Source of the DNA: Crossiella equi
GTDB lineage: Bacteria; Actinomycetota; Actinomycetes; Mycobacteriales; Pseudonocardiaceae
Assembly (NCBI RefSeq): GCF_017876755.1
Contig: NZ_JAGIOO010000001.1
Span: 310,001 to 374,000 of the forward strand
DNA length: 64,000 bases
Direction: 5' to 3'
Both the position numbers and the translations under genes were made by a program. The notes below the pieces were generated by a model. It did no database searches, was not told where the DNA came from, and worked only from the letters and a program-made list of their open reading frames with translations. Each line of letters starts with the position of its first letter. Position 1 is the stretch's first letter. Positions 49,134 to 57,067 of this stretch are shown here, in pieces.

Positions 49134-50771
49134 CTACGCCGCCGCCGGTTGAGTTGCCGAAAGTTCCGGCGAGGGTGGCGGGTCTCCCCCACTGGCCGCG
49201 ACGAGAGCCGTCCTGTACTGCGCCTGCCACTTGAGCCGTTCAGCCACCGCGTGCATGAGCAGGTGAGCGCGTGGTGGGACGTCCGGGTCCCCTGGCGAGA
49301 CTTTCTGCCAGACCACGGACGTGGTGTTCTCCCGGTTGGTATCCGGGGTGATGCCGACGTCCAGGAGCAGTTGCCGGACGAACTGCTGACGGTCATGCCG
49401 GTGATCACCGAGGGACTTCCCGGACCACTTCCGGGAGACCAGCACCCGCCGCCCCGGGAGGCCAAGTGTGGAGCGCCGATGAGCCTTGCCCTTGCAGTGT
49501 CCGGGCTTGAGATTCATCCGCGCACCGGCCGGTTGGACGCCGTACAGCAACCACACCGCGCACCGGGGCGAGCACGGCGTGACCCGAAGCTCCTCATGCA
49601 AGCGATCCGCATGCCGACGCTGCGGCTCGGTCGTCTCGTCGTGACACTCGCTGATGGACTTGGTCAGGTACTTCGACAGGTAGCCGATGTGCCGTCCAGC
49701 TTCCTCCGTGCCGCCGAGGATGCCCTTGGAGTGCACCTGTACCCCGAACCGCACCACGTGGGCCGGAGCCTCAGCGTCAGCCCCCGGAAGTGCCTGTTCC
49801 CACGTCGGCAGCGCCACGCGCGTGGCCGGGTCCACGAACCCCTTGGCCCGATCACACCAGACCGGCACCGCCTGTCCGGGATAGACGAGCTCGTCGTGTT
49901 GAGGCCACCACACCTGGTGGTAGGTCCCCGCCGTGACCAACCGCAGCAAGTCATGCGGAATCGCGCCCCGCAGGGCCGCATGCCAGTGCGGAGCCAGTCG
50001 GCGCTGCGGCTCCACCGTGGAGAAGTACTGAACGTCGTACCCAACGGCCCTCCGCAGGTTCTGCACCCACCGGTCCAGCAGCGCGGCGAAGTGCACCGCG
50101 TCCCGGGCAGCTCGCCGGTAGTCGTACCCGTCCGGATCAACCGGGGTGCCGTCCTCTCGCACCCTGCCGTAGGAGTCCAACGTCAGCGTCAGGAACATCG
50201 AGGGGCGGAACCGCCCGGCGAATTCACGGCCCACGGTGTGCTTGGAGATCCGCCTACGGGGCAGTTCCGGTACGTCCTGCTTGCGCCTGGTCGAGCGTTT
50301 CACCGGCTTGGCAGCCGGTGGGTCCAGGGGCGGCATCTTGCCCCGTACACCGCCGTCCCTCAGCTCCGCATCTACCGCCGCGACTGCCTCCCGCAGCTCT
50401 TCCATCCCGTCCTGGTCACCCTCCATCCGAGCCGTCTGGTAGTCCGCCCACAGCGTCGACCGCAGCTCGGTCAGTGCGGTCTGGTCAGCCGTGGGCGGAG
50501 CCGGGGTGAAGTCGGGCTCGTCGACCAGGTGCCACCCCTCACGGCACTGGGACATGCGCAGCCTGCGCGCCTTGTCGGCACAGGGGGCGCACACACTGGC
50601 CACGGTGGAGCCGCACGCCACCGGAACGATGTCCACCCGGCCCGTGGTGTAGTCAAGCCGCCGCTGTGCCAGGGGCCGCACGCACACGCCGTTGGACTCG
50701 GCCAGCGACCGCACCACGTCGAGGGCCAGCGGTTGGCGCATCCGCTCCTCTCGCGTCACGTGCTCGGTCAT
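49134..50771 (-). CDS. repSA: RepSA-like rolling-circle replication initiator
   Basis: A 545-residue initiator of the pSAM2/AICE type. It shows an HUH metal motif in LAPHWHAALRG (about 262-264), candidate nicking tyrosines in HIGYLSKYLTKS (Tyr364/Tyr368), and an N-terminal Zn-binding pair of CxxC (VCAPCADKA). It would nick the excised circle's origin before replication. The ATG at 50771 overlaps the previous stop (ATGA). Confidence 0.9.
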   Translation of the reverse strand: MTEHVTREERMRQPLALDVVRSLAESNGVCVRPLAQRRLDYTTGRVDIVPVACGSTVASVCAPCADKARRLRMSQCREGWHLVDEPDFTPAPPTADQTALTELRSTLWADYQTARMEGDQDGMEELREAVAAVDAELRDGGVRGKMPPLDPPAAKPVKRSTRRKQDVPELPRRRISKHTVGREFAGRFRPSMFLTLTLDSYGRVREDGTPVDPDGYDYRRAARDAVHFAALLDRWVQNLRRAVGYDVQYFSTVEPQRRLAPHWHAALRGAIPHDLLRLVTAGTYHQVWWPQHDELVYPGQAVPVWCDRAKGFVDPATRVALPTWEQALPGADAEAPAHVVRFGVQVHSKGILGGTEEAGRHIGYLSKYLTKSISECHDETTEPQRRHADRLHEELRVTPCSPRCAVWLLYGVQPAGARMNLKPGHCKGKAHRRSTLGLPGRRVLVSRKWSGKSLGDHRHDRQQFVRQLLLDVGITPDTNRENTTSVVWQKVSPGDPDVPPRAHLLMHAVAERLKWQAQYRTALVAASGGDPPPSPELSATQPAAA

Positions 50772-51019
50772 CGGGCACCGCCGCAGGTGAAGGTGACAGC
50801 CAGGCCGCAGCCGGGGCAGTGCCCGTAGGCGCAGTCGTCCTCGGCCCTGGTCCGCGTCCGGCAGCCGCACCACAGGTCATGCAGCCAGCCAGGCATGCCA
50901 GGAACACCGTCCACCAACACGGGAACCATGTCCGTGCGCGGCGGTATCACGTTGTGCTGCAACATATCCAGCGCCCGTACGATCCGGGACTGCTGATCAC
51001 GGGAGAGTCGCCGGGTCAT
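50768..51019 (-). CDS. Small Cys-rich AICE protein
   Basis: 83 residues, with a helical N terminus (LSRDQQSRIVRALDMLQHNV) and a C-terminal zinc-ribbon-like part (WCGCRTRTRAEDDCAYGHCPGCG). It is coupled at both ends: its ATG overlaps the traB-type stop and its stop overlaps the repSA ATG. Small proteins of this kind often sit here in AICEs, perhaps aiding replication. No function is proven. Confidence 0.8.
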   Translation of the reverse strand: MTRRLSRDQQSRIVRALDMLQHNVIPPRTDMVPVLVDGVPGMPGWLHDLWCGCRTRTRAEDDCAYGHCPGCGLAVTFTCGGAR

Positions 51020-52512
51020 GCCGCGACCTCCCCATCCACGTCGTAGCCCCCACCGGGGAACGGCAGCACTTCCGCGTGCTGGACATCGCGACCGGTGATG
51101 TAGTCGACCAACCGGCGCAGATCGGCATCGGTGACGTTGAAAGCACGCGCCCGCAGTGGCTCCTTGCAGCCGTCTGCCTTGATCCAGGCCACGCCCGGGG
51201 TCGCCTCGCTGATGTCCTGCGCGGCGGCACCCCGTTGCCGTACGCCCTCACCCAGCACCATGTCGACCTGTGCCGCTTCATCCAGGCGCAGCGCGACCCG
51301 TGTGCCGAAGAGATGCCGGAACGAGACGATCTCCTTGCGCGGATCCTGCACCAGGCCCAGCACCGCGAACCCGGGCGCCCGGCCCTGGGAGGCGATGGTC
51401 TGCACCGCCCGTACCGCACGTTCCCGAAGGCCCTTGTCGGTCTGGTAGGCGATCACGTCAGCCAGTTCGTCGACCACTAGCAGGGTGAACGGCTCCCCCG
51501 TTCCGGGCTTCCACCGACGCAGTACGCCCCGGTAGCGCTGTGCACGCTCCTTCAGCTCCGCCGCCAGCTCCTCCAATAGCTCCACCGCGTCCACACCGTT
51601 GGTGTAGGCCAGGCGCTGAAACAGCTCCGGCGCCTGTCCCAGCTCCATCCCGCCCTTGGGGTCAATGCCCACCAGGCGCACGAGTCCAGACCTGATCGCG
51701 GGTGCCAGAGCCCAGACCAAGGACCACATGACAGAACCCTTGCCTGCCCCGGTCGATCCCACGATGAGCAGGTGGTTGCCCAGCACCCTTAGGGTGAACG
51801 GCCGCCCGTTCTCCACTCGCCCTACGACCAGGCGCTTGAGATCCACAACCGTGGTCTTGGCCCCCAGTTCAGGAACCGGGATTGGGCGGACAAGCGGGTC
51901 CCGGTGCACCATGTCCAGCTCCAGCCGCCCAGGCTTGCGGACCCGCACCCGACACGAGGAGGCCCCGAAAGCATGGGCCAGGCCGGAGGCCCGAAGCTCC
52001 CACTGCTCCGGCGCCTGTCCCTTGACCATCCGGACACGGACTCGGTCCCGCCACCCGTCAGCCCGGACTCGGCCAAGCTTGGGCCGGTACTCAGCGCCCC
52101 GGATGGACTTCGTGAGATCGGTGAGACGCATGACAGACCGCCACTGCCAGCCGTAGACCGTCCAGCGGCGCCATTCTGTGCGCACCTGAGACCAGCAGAA
52201 CCGCTCGAACGACGGCCAGTGGCCCCAGGCCCACCAACCGACAGCGATCCCCGCAACAGCGGCGAGGAAGGCGAGATTGCGCCCGCCGATCTCTGCCTGT
52301 CCGGCCCACACGAGCATCGGCAGGAACGCCGCGACCGGGTAGCGCACGGCCAGCCGCAGCAGTCGAACGAGGCCCCAGCCCAGCGACCACAGCAGCCCGA
52401 CCGGGAGAAGCACTAGCTTGGCCCAGGTCGGCAACAGGGTCCACCAGGGTAGCCGCGGGCGCGTGATTTCGAGCACCGCCGGTTCTGCCAAAGGCTTGCG
52501 GGAGAACGACAT
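51016..52512 (-). CDS. traB: FtsK/SpoIIIE-type DNA translocase (TraB-like)
   Basis: A 498-residue plasmid-transfer ATPase: two membrane helices (about 33-50 and 75-95), Walker A GSTGAGKGS (252-259) and Walker B LLVVDEL (344-350). In Streptomyces, TraB moves double-stranded DNA between mycelial cells as a hexamer. The ATG at 52512 overlaps the upstream stop as TGATG. Confidence 0.93.
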   Translation of the reverse strand: MSFSRKPLAEPAVLEITRPRLPWWTLLPTWAKLVLLPVGLLWSLGWGLVRLLRLAVRYPVAAFLPMLVWAGQAEIGGRNLAFLAAVAGIAVGWWAWGHWPSFERFCWSQVRTEWRRWTVYGWQWRSVMRLTDLTKSIRGAEYRPKLGRVRADGWRDRVRVRMVKGQAPEQWELRASGLAHAFGASSCRVRVRKPGRLELDMVHRDPLVRPIPVPELGAKTTVVDLKRLVVGRVENGRPFTLRVLGNHLLIVGSTGAGKGSVMWSLVWALAPAIRSGLVRLVGIDPKGGMELGQAPELFQRLAYTNGVDAVELLEELAAELKERAQRYRGVLRRWKPGTGEPFTLLVVDELADVIAYQTDKGLRERAVRAVQTIASQGRAPGFAVLGLVQDPRKEIVSFRHLFGTRVALRLDEAAQVDMVLGEGVRQRGAAAQDISEATPGVAWIKADGCKEPLRARAFNVTDADLRRLVDYITGRDVQHAEVLPFPGGGYDVDGEVAA

Positions 52513-52955
52513 CAACGCTCACCGCCCTCAATGCAGCCGACACATCGGAAGACCTGCGATCCGCCGACCACCCGACCAGCGGGCCGGAACGCGGCCTTCC
52601 CGATCCCACACGCCTGGTTGCAGCCGAGGCACGTCAGTCCCCCGGCTTGGGCCTCAGTGAGCTTCATCCGCCGCACCCCGGCACCGTCGAGTTGAACCGG
52701 GTAGATGCCGACGGTTTGGAGCCGGGCGAGCAGGCCCGACCACACCTCAGCACCAGAACGGCGCACCCGACGACCTGGGCGGGAGTCCTGCTCTCCAACC
52801 GGAGGGTGGAAGTCCAGCGGAAGCCAGCCCTCACAGACCCCGCAACGGTGGTCTCCAGGCAACATCCGAGCGAACTTTCCGCAGGTCGTGCACCGCTGTT
52901 GACCTTTTCGGGGGACCCCGCCTATCGGAGAGGTTCCGTCACGTCGTACAGTCAT
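52512..52955 (-). CDS. Zinc-ribbon AICE protein of unknown role
   Basis: A 147-residue protein with two CxxC pairs near the start (RCTTCGK, HRCGVCEG) and two near the end (LTCLGCNQ, FRCVGCIE), consistent with two zinc ribbons. It leads the transfer/replication gene run toward int. The 250 bases upstream hold its promoter and no gene that I can support; the region includes TATAG-rich sequence near 53109. Confidence 0.8.
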   Translation of the reverse strand: MTVRRDGTSPIGGVPRKGQQRCTTCGKFARMLPGDHRCGVCEGWLPLDFHPPVGEQDSRPGRRVRRSGAEVWSGLLARLQTVGIYPVQLDGAGVRRMKLTEAQAGGLTCLGCNQACGIGKAAFRPAGRVVGGSQVFRCVGCIEGGER

Positions 52956-53205
52956 TCTTGTTCACTTCCCGTGGTTGTGGACGGCGCAAGAGCGGCACGG
53001 TTTCTCAGGCCAGGTAGCCGCTCTTGTGTCCTTTTTTCATTACTCCGCAACAAGGCGTGCGGCATCGCCACGACACATCACGCGTCGCGTTAGTCCTTTT
53101 TGCACTGTCTATAGTGGAGCTATCGACTGCCTTTCGGTCGTTTCGTCACACCTCAGGAGCCACAGGGAGGGCAAGGAGCGGGTTGTTGCCCGCTCCTGTA
53201 CCGAC

Positions 53206-53532
53206 TCATTCCTGTTCGCGAAGCGCGTGCCTGCTCTCACCGGCTACGACTTGCCCCGGAACCACGGGGTTCGCGCACTGCTCCAGCTGCTCCCGGTACG
53301 CCTGCGCCGTGTGGAAGGCGTAGACCTCAGCCGCATGCAGGAAGTCCCGTGCGACCTCCACCAGGTCACGTGCGACGCGGACACCCATCGCTGAGCCGTG
53401 CACGTCGGCGGCTATGGCCACCCGCACCGCGCAGCCCTGGTCCACGATCGACAGCACCGGCTGCCCCTGTGTCGATGTCCCGAAGGTCACCGCCGTGGTT
53501 TCGTCCGGAGTGATCCACACCTGAAGAGTCAC
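53206..53532 (-). CDS. Small AICE protein, member 3 of a tandem family
   Basis: 108 residues, predicted beta-rich N terminus (MTLQVWITPDETTAVTFGT, VLSIVDQGCAVRVAIA) and a C-terminal helix. It is weakly similar to the next two small proteins in strand pattern. ATGA overlap with the neighbour at 53529. No named family. Confidence 0.7.
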   Translation of the reverse strand: MTLQVWITPDETTAVTFGTSTQGQPVLSIVDQGCAVRVAIAADVHGSAMGVRVARDLVEVARDFLHAAEVYAFHTAQAYREQLEQCANPVVPGQVVAGESRHALREQE

Positions 53533-53774
53533 TCGCCGTCACCGACCTGCCCGGCCGCCCCCTCCAGCTCGTCCATGACAGCCGCCAACACCTCGCACAG
53601 CTCCCCTGCGGTCGTACGGTCCAACTCGACCGTGAGCCTCAGATCAGGCTGGTCGACGATCAACACCAGGCCAGAGCCCACGCCTGGATCCACCCAGATC
53701 GAGGTGTCCTCATCCACCAGAACCGACACCTCATCGCCCCGACAGGCCGGGGCACGTCCCGTTTGCAGGTTCAC
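53529..53774 (-). CDS. Small AICE protein, member 2 of a tandem family
   Basis: 81 residues: VSVLVDEDTSIWVDP, LVLIVDQPDLRLTVELDR and a C-terminal helix (LCEVLAAVMDELEGAAGQVGD). Closest to member 1, which shares V-EDTSI--(D/E)P, --V-LDR and EGAA-(Q/P)VGD. ATGA overlaps at both ends. Function unknown. Confidence 0.72.
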   Translation of the reverse strand: MNLQTGRAPACRGDEVSVLVDEDTSIWVDPGVGSGLVLIVDQPDLRLTVELDRTTAGELCEVLAAVMDELEGAAGQVGDGE

Positions 53775-54004
53775 GCGAGGTCACCGACCGGTTCGGCCGC
53801 ACCTTCCTGGCCACCCACGACCGGGGTCATCATGCGGTAAAGCCGCTCGAAGTCGTCGCGATCCAGCACTACGACGATCTTCTGCACAGGACCCCCAAAG
53901 ACCAACAGCAAGCTTTCGTCGTCCCAGGGCTCCACACGGATAGAGGTGTCCTCGTACACCGAGACCGTCAGGTCCAGGCCCACCTCATCACGGGCAATCG
54001 GCAT
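53771..54004 (-). CDS. Small AICE protein, member 1 of a tandem family
   Basis: 77 residues: LTVSVYEDTSIRVEPWDDESLLLVFGG, KIVVVLDRDDFERLY and the ending EGAAEPVGD. It is clearly related to member 2. It starts 2 bases after the stop of the 152-residue protein. Such conserved strand-rich proteins could bind DNA or one another in transfer. No function can be given. Confidence 0.72.
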   Translation of the reverse strand: MPIARDEVGLDLTVSVYEDTSIRVEPWDDESLLLVFGGPVQKIVVVLDRDDFERLYRMMTPVVGGQEGAAEPVGDLA

Positions 54005-54006
54005 GG

Positions 54007-54465
54007 CTATGCCACCTTGGGGGCGTCAGCCGCCTTGGCCTCCGCAGGTTTCGCGGACGCCTTGTTCACTCCGGCCCCGCTCCCCTTGAACCCGGTCGCC
54101 CGGAACAGCCAGCCCTGGTACTTGTACTCGCCGGTTCCCGCCACACGCGGCTCGACCGTGAGTCCGTCCAACTCGATCTGCCGCATGCCCATCCCGGGCA
54201 CCAGCTCTGCGGTGGACGGGACCGGCTGAACGTCAGCGAGGAACGTGACCTGAAAAGACGCGCGCTTCGCCTTGGATTCATCCGGGTCAGTCACCGTGCC
54301 AACCCACTGCCTCTTGCCCGTCAGCGAGTCGACCTTTTGACGAGGCTCCCTGTTCTTGTTCTCCTGATACTCGAAATCCGGTGAAATCTCCCCAACCAGA
54401 ACCAGCCCCTTGGGGAACGCTTCATCAAACGTCACCGTGAACCGGTGCCCCTTTTGAATCGCCAT
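54007..54465 (-). CDS. AICE protein of unknown function (152 aa)
   Basis: A protein with a compact beta-rich core (HRFTVTFDEAFPKGLVLVGEI, GTGEYKYQGWLFRATGFKG) and an Ala/Lys-rich tail (KASAKPAEAKAADAPKVA), a common layout for nucleic-acid-binding plasmid proteins. I cannot assign a family. GGAGAGG lies upstream of the ATG at 54465. It is the first gene of the minus-strand run and is divergent from the HTH-PRTase-like gene. Confidence 0.75.
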   Translation of the reverse strand: MAIQKGHRFTVTFDEAFPKGLVLVGEISPDFEYQENKNREPRQKVDSLTGKRQWVGTVTDPDESKAKRASFQVTFLADVQPVPSTAELVPGMGMRQIELDGLTVEPRVAGTGEYKYQGWLFRATGFKGSGAGVNKASAKPAEAKAADAPKVA

Positions 54466-54572
54466 GACTGAAACCTCTCCGTGGTGTGGCCGTACGTCCG
54501 GCCCGCGCACCGCCTGACCAGCGGCTCACCACAAGGTTCGACCATCGCGAGTCGCGTCAGCGCCCCCGCGTC

Positions 54573-54645
54573 GTCTCGTCTCGAACATGCGAGACTCTGG
54601 TTGTCTCGCATCGTCTCGCGAGTGTGCTAGTCTCGTCTCGTCTCG
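54573..54645. promoter_or_regulatory. GTCTC operator array in the divergent AICE promoter
   Basis: Between 54573 and 54645, GTCTCG occurs seven times on the plus strand (two overlapping at 54573-54583, single copies at 54603 and 54613, three in 5-bp tandem at 54630-54645). CGAGAC occurs once (54590-54595). TGCGAGAC (54588-54595) and GTCTCGCA (54603-54610) make a perfect 8-bp dyad. This is the only promoter region between the divergent AICE units, so it is the natural binding site for the HTH protein encoded next to it. Confidence 0.7.
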
Positions 54646-54663
54646 TCACTTGGGAGGTGGAGG

Positions 54664-55632
54664 GTGGCCCCACAGGGAAACCTGCTCAAGGCACTACTAC
54701 GACGGCGGCACTTGCAGGCATACGGCGCCTTTTGCCGGGAGTACGACAAGGTAGCAACGAAGTCTGAACCTGCTCTTCGGGGACGCTATCCCAGCAAGGC
54801 CCAGTTCTACCGGTGGCTTTCCGGCGAGCTCGTCGGACTTCCATACTCCGACCACTGTCGGATCCTTGAGGCAATGCTCCCACCGTACACAGTTGACCAA
54901 CTCTTCGAACCTCACGACGGAGACGCCGAACTTCCAGCCGATCCCCCCAGGGCGAATGCAAAGTCGGCTGACACCAAAGATGCCAGTCACTTCTCTAACG
55001 ATTTCGAGCCCTCTTCAAAGACTACTAGCCAGATTCGGGACGAGTTCACGCTTGAGGTGCCTCGCTCCGAGTATGGCGACGCAAAAATCGATGTCCTCGA
55101 ACTGCCCAACCCTCAGCCAGGAAGATTGCTTGACCTAACCTGGGAAACATTCGGACGCGGCATTGAAAGACTTGGCAGCCAAATAAAGCACCTTGGCAGC
55201 AGGCTTGACGTCGACATCTGCTTCGGCGTCAACGAAGCAGGGCTCGTCATGGCCACCTTCCTTTCGTCATCACGGCTGTCACGCTGCCCTATTGGCTACC
55301 TCCGCTGCAACAAGGTCCCCGGCGGGATCAGCCTTGACCCAGCATCTTTCTTTCCGGCAGCAAAAGATCATGCGACGATCCTTATCTGCGACTTCGAGGT
55401 GAAGCACTCCGACGCCATCGGTTACCTAGCGAAGCAGATTCGGGAGCGCTACCCGAACGCGGTTCTCTACTTCGCCGTGTTCGGCGCAATGACAACGGGC
55501 GACGAAGTCCGCGTCGCCAAGTTCGACGATCTCGCGGGCGCCCAGAACATGCGGGCTATCGACTTCGCTGCTATCTTCATCGCCGCGACCATGAGTCCGC
55601 CAGGAATTGAGCCTCCGCTTGAGCTTCGATAA
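54664..55632 (+). CDS. HTH protein with phosphoribosyltransferase-like C-terminal domain
   Basis: A 322-residue fusion. Residues 1-80 form an HTH-like domain (KAQFYRWLSGELVGLPYSDHCRILEAM); a linker spans about 85-130. The C-terminal part has a type I PRTase-like core: DICFGVNEAGLVMATFL and the PRPP-loop-position segment LICDFEVKHSDAIG (241-252). That loop departs from the usual D-D-x-x-x-T-G-x-T, so binding of PRPP or activity is doubtful. A ligand-sensing regulator of the AICE is a good guess. The gene is clearly AT-richer than its neighbours. The GTG start has GGAGGTGGAGG upstream and lies behind the GTCTC array. Confidence 0.8.
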   Translation: MAPQGNLLKALLRRRHLQAYGAFCREYDKVATKSEPALRGRYPSKAQFYRWLSGELVGLPYSDHCRILEAMLPPYTVDQLFEPHDGDAELPADPPRANAKSADTKDASHFSNDFEPSSKTTSQIRDEFTLEVPRSEYGDAKIDVLELPNPQPGRLLDLTWETFGRGIERLGSQIKHLGSRLDVDICFGVNEAGLVMATFLSSSRLSRCPIGYLRCNKVPGGISLDPASFFPAAKDHATILICDFEVKHSDAIGYLAKQIRERYPNAVLYFAVFGAMTTGDEVRVAKFDDLAGAQNMRAIDFAAIFIAATMSPPGIEPPLELR

Positions 55633-55653
55633 CGACCAAAGGTGGCAGCAGGA

Positions 55654-56586
55654 ATGAGCGACACAACCTCACTCCCGAATTTGGCCGCAAGCATTGCCGA
55701 ACTGGTCCGGTCAGCGATGCTTGAAATTCGCCCGCGCCTTGTAGAAGCTGCGCTATCAGGAAACCGCGGGGAACACAAAAACGAGCGTCACAGCGACAAC
55801 TTTCTGTCCGACTACGACCTATGGATGCATCAGCACTACAAGGAAGCCCTGACAGAACACCTCTCGTCGTTCGTCTACGCCTCTGAGGAGGCTGACCCCG
55901 AGGTCATCGGCCCTGAAGCTGACCCAGACCTGTGCGTTCTGGTCGACCCTCTCGACACGAGCGAACTCGCCGTGCGCAGCCTCTACGGGTATACGCACGT
56001 CATGGTGTACTCACGACAGCTCGCCAGGCCAATTCTGGCCGTTATCGGGGATATTTTCCACCACAATCAGCTCTACATCGGCGCGCGCGACGAGTCAGGC
56101 ACCGACAGAGCCTTCTTGGTCACGGCCGACTTGGTGGAGCACTCTCTTACCGAGCCATCTCAGGCCAATCTCTCGCAAGCACTCGTCACAAATTACCTGA
56201 TGCGCCCGAGTGAGCGATTCAGTCCGCTAGCACAGCAAGGAAGCTTTCTAGAAGCACTTAGCGCTCCTTCCGGAGATGACGGCAAAAGGCGTGGGCGAAT
56301 TGGGGTCGACTTCGGTTCGGTGAGCCTGTGTCATGTTGCCGCCGGACTCACTGATGCCTCGGTTGAGTTCGCAAAGGGCTTCGCCATCTGGGACCTGCTC
56401 CCGGGGCACTACGTACTCCATGCGGCAGGCGGGACCCTGATCGATCTTCAGGGCAAGCCGATTGCTCTGGACTACAACTTGGGCTCGCTGGAAAGCATCG
56501 CTGCGGCCATGAACCCGCGTCAGAAGTTCATCGCCGCCGGTAACCCGCGCCTCGCGGATGAGATCCTGAGGTCCCTGCACGTGTAG
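55654..56586 (+). CDS. Inositol monophosphatase-superfamily phosphatase
   Basis: A 310-residue protein with the metal-dependent phosphatase motifs SEEAD (about 78-81) and LVDPLDTSELAVR (98-108). The latter is a variant of DPIDGT with the glycine replaced by Thr. The C-terminal metal motif reads AIWDLLPGHYVLHAAGG (W-D-x-x-x-G). The superfamily hydrolyses sugar, inositol or 3'-phosphonucleotide phosphates. It starts 21 bases after the HTH-PRTase gene in the same AT-rich style, so the two form a cargo operon. Substrate unknown. ATG 55654 preferred over GTG 55642. Confidence 0.82.
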   Translation: MSDTTSLPNLAASIAELVRSAMLEIRPRLVEAALSGNRGEHKNERHSDNFLSDYDLWMHQHYKEALTEHLSSFVYASEEADPEVIGPEADPDLCVLVDPLDTSELAVRSLYGYTHVMVYSRQLARPILAVIGDIFHHNQLYIGARDESGTDRAFLVTADLVEHSLTEPSQANLSQALVTNYLMRPSERFSPLAQQGSFLEALSAPSGDDGKRRGRIGVDFGSVSLCHVAAGLTDASVEFAKGFAIWDLLPGHYVLHAAGGTLIDLQGKPIALDYNLGSLESIAAAMNPRQKFIAAGNPRLADEILRSLHV

Positions 56587-57067
56587 GTGCCGTTCCAGCG
56601 CGCTTGTTGCCGAATTTGGCTCTATGGGATCAAGGCGCGCCGCCAAGCGGCGCGCGGCGAGTGGTCGCGCTGCCTTCGCCGGACGCACCCATCCGGGCAC
56701 GGTCGCCATCCGCTCCGCTGCGGCGACCGGCCCGCCGCTGCGCCCGGCGAACCCGCACCCACCAGCCCGCACCGGCAGCCGCGCGCTACACCCGCAGCTC
56801 AGCTCACATGCCCTTGGCCCGCCCTGGTTCCGAGGCCCCTGGTCACTCTGCGGCGACAGCTCACGGTCAACCCCCAACCTCCGCCTTGTGATCCTTTAAC
56901 ACCGGGGTGGAGGCATCAAGAGCGCCTACGGCGTCGCTCCGCGATGGACGCACGCGTCCACTCTTGACACCTCCACCCCGGCGCTAACTGCGGCATGGGC
57001 GAAGGACGGGAAGGCGAGAGGTACCCACTCCTCTTCCTCACCGCCGTCGACCACCAGGGAGGCACCC
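56587..57067. other. AICE noncoding region with a 27-bp inverted repeat
   Basis: 481 bases between the phosphatase gene and a possible Zn-finger gene. I see no supported gene. The main structure is a 27-bp inverted repeat with 23 matches, at 56896-56922 and 56961-56987, separated by 38 bases. Its right arm reads CTCTTGACACCTCC on the plus strand. The placement near the attR end suits an origin, a transfer (clt) locus or a double terminator. Confidence 0.6.
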
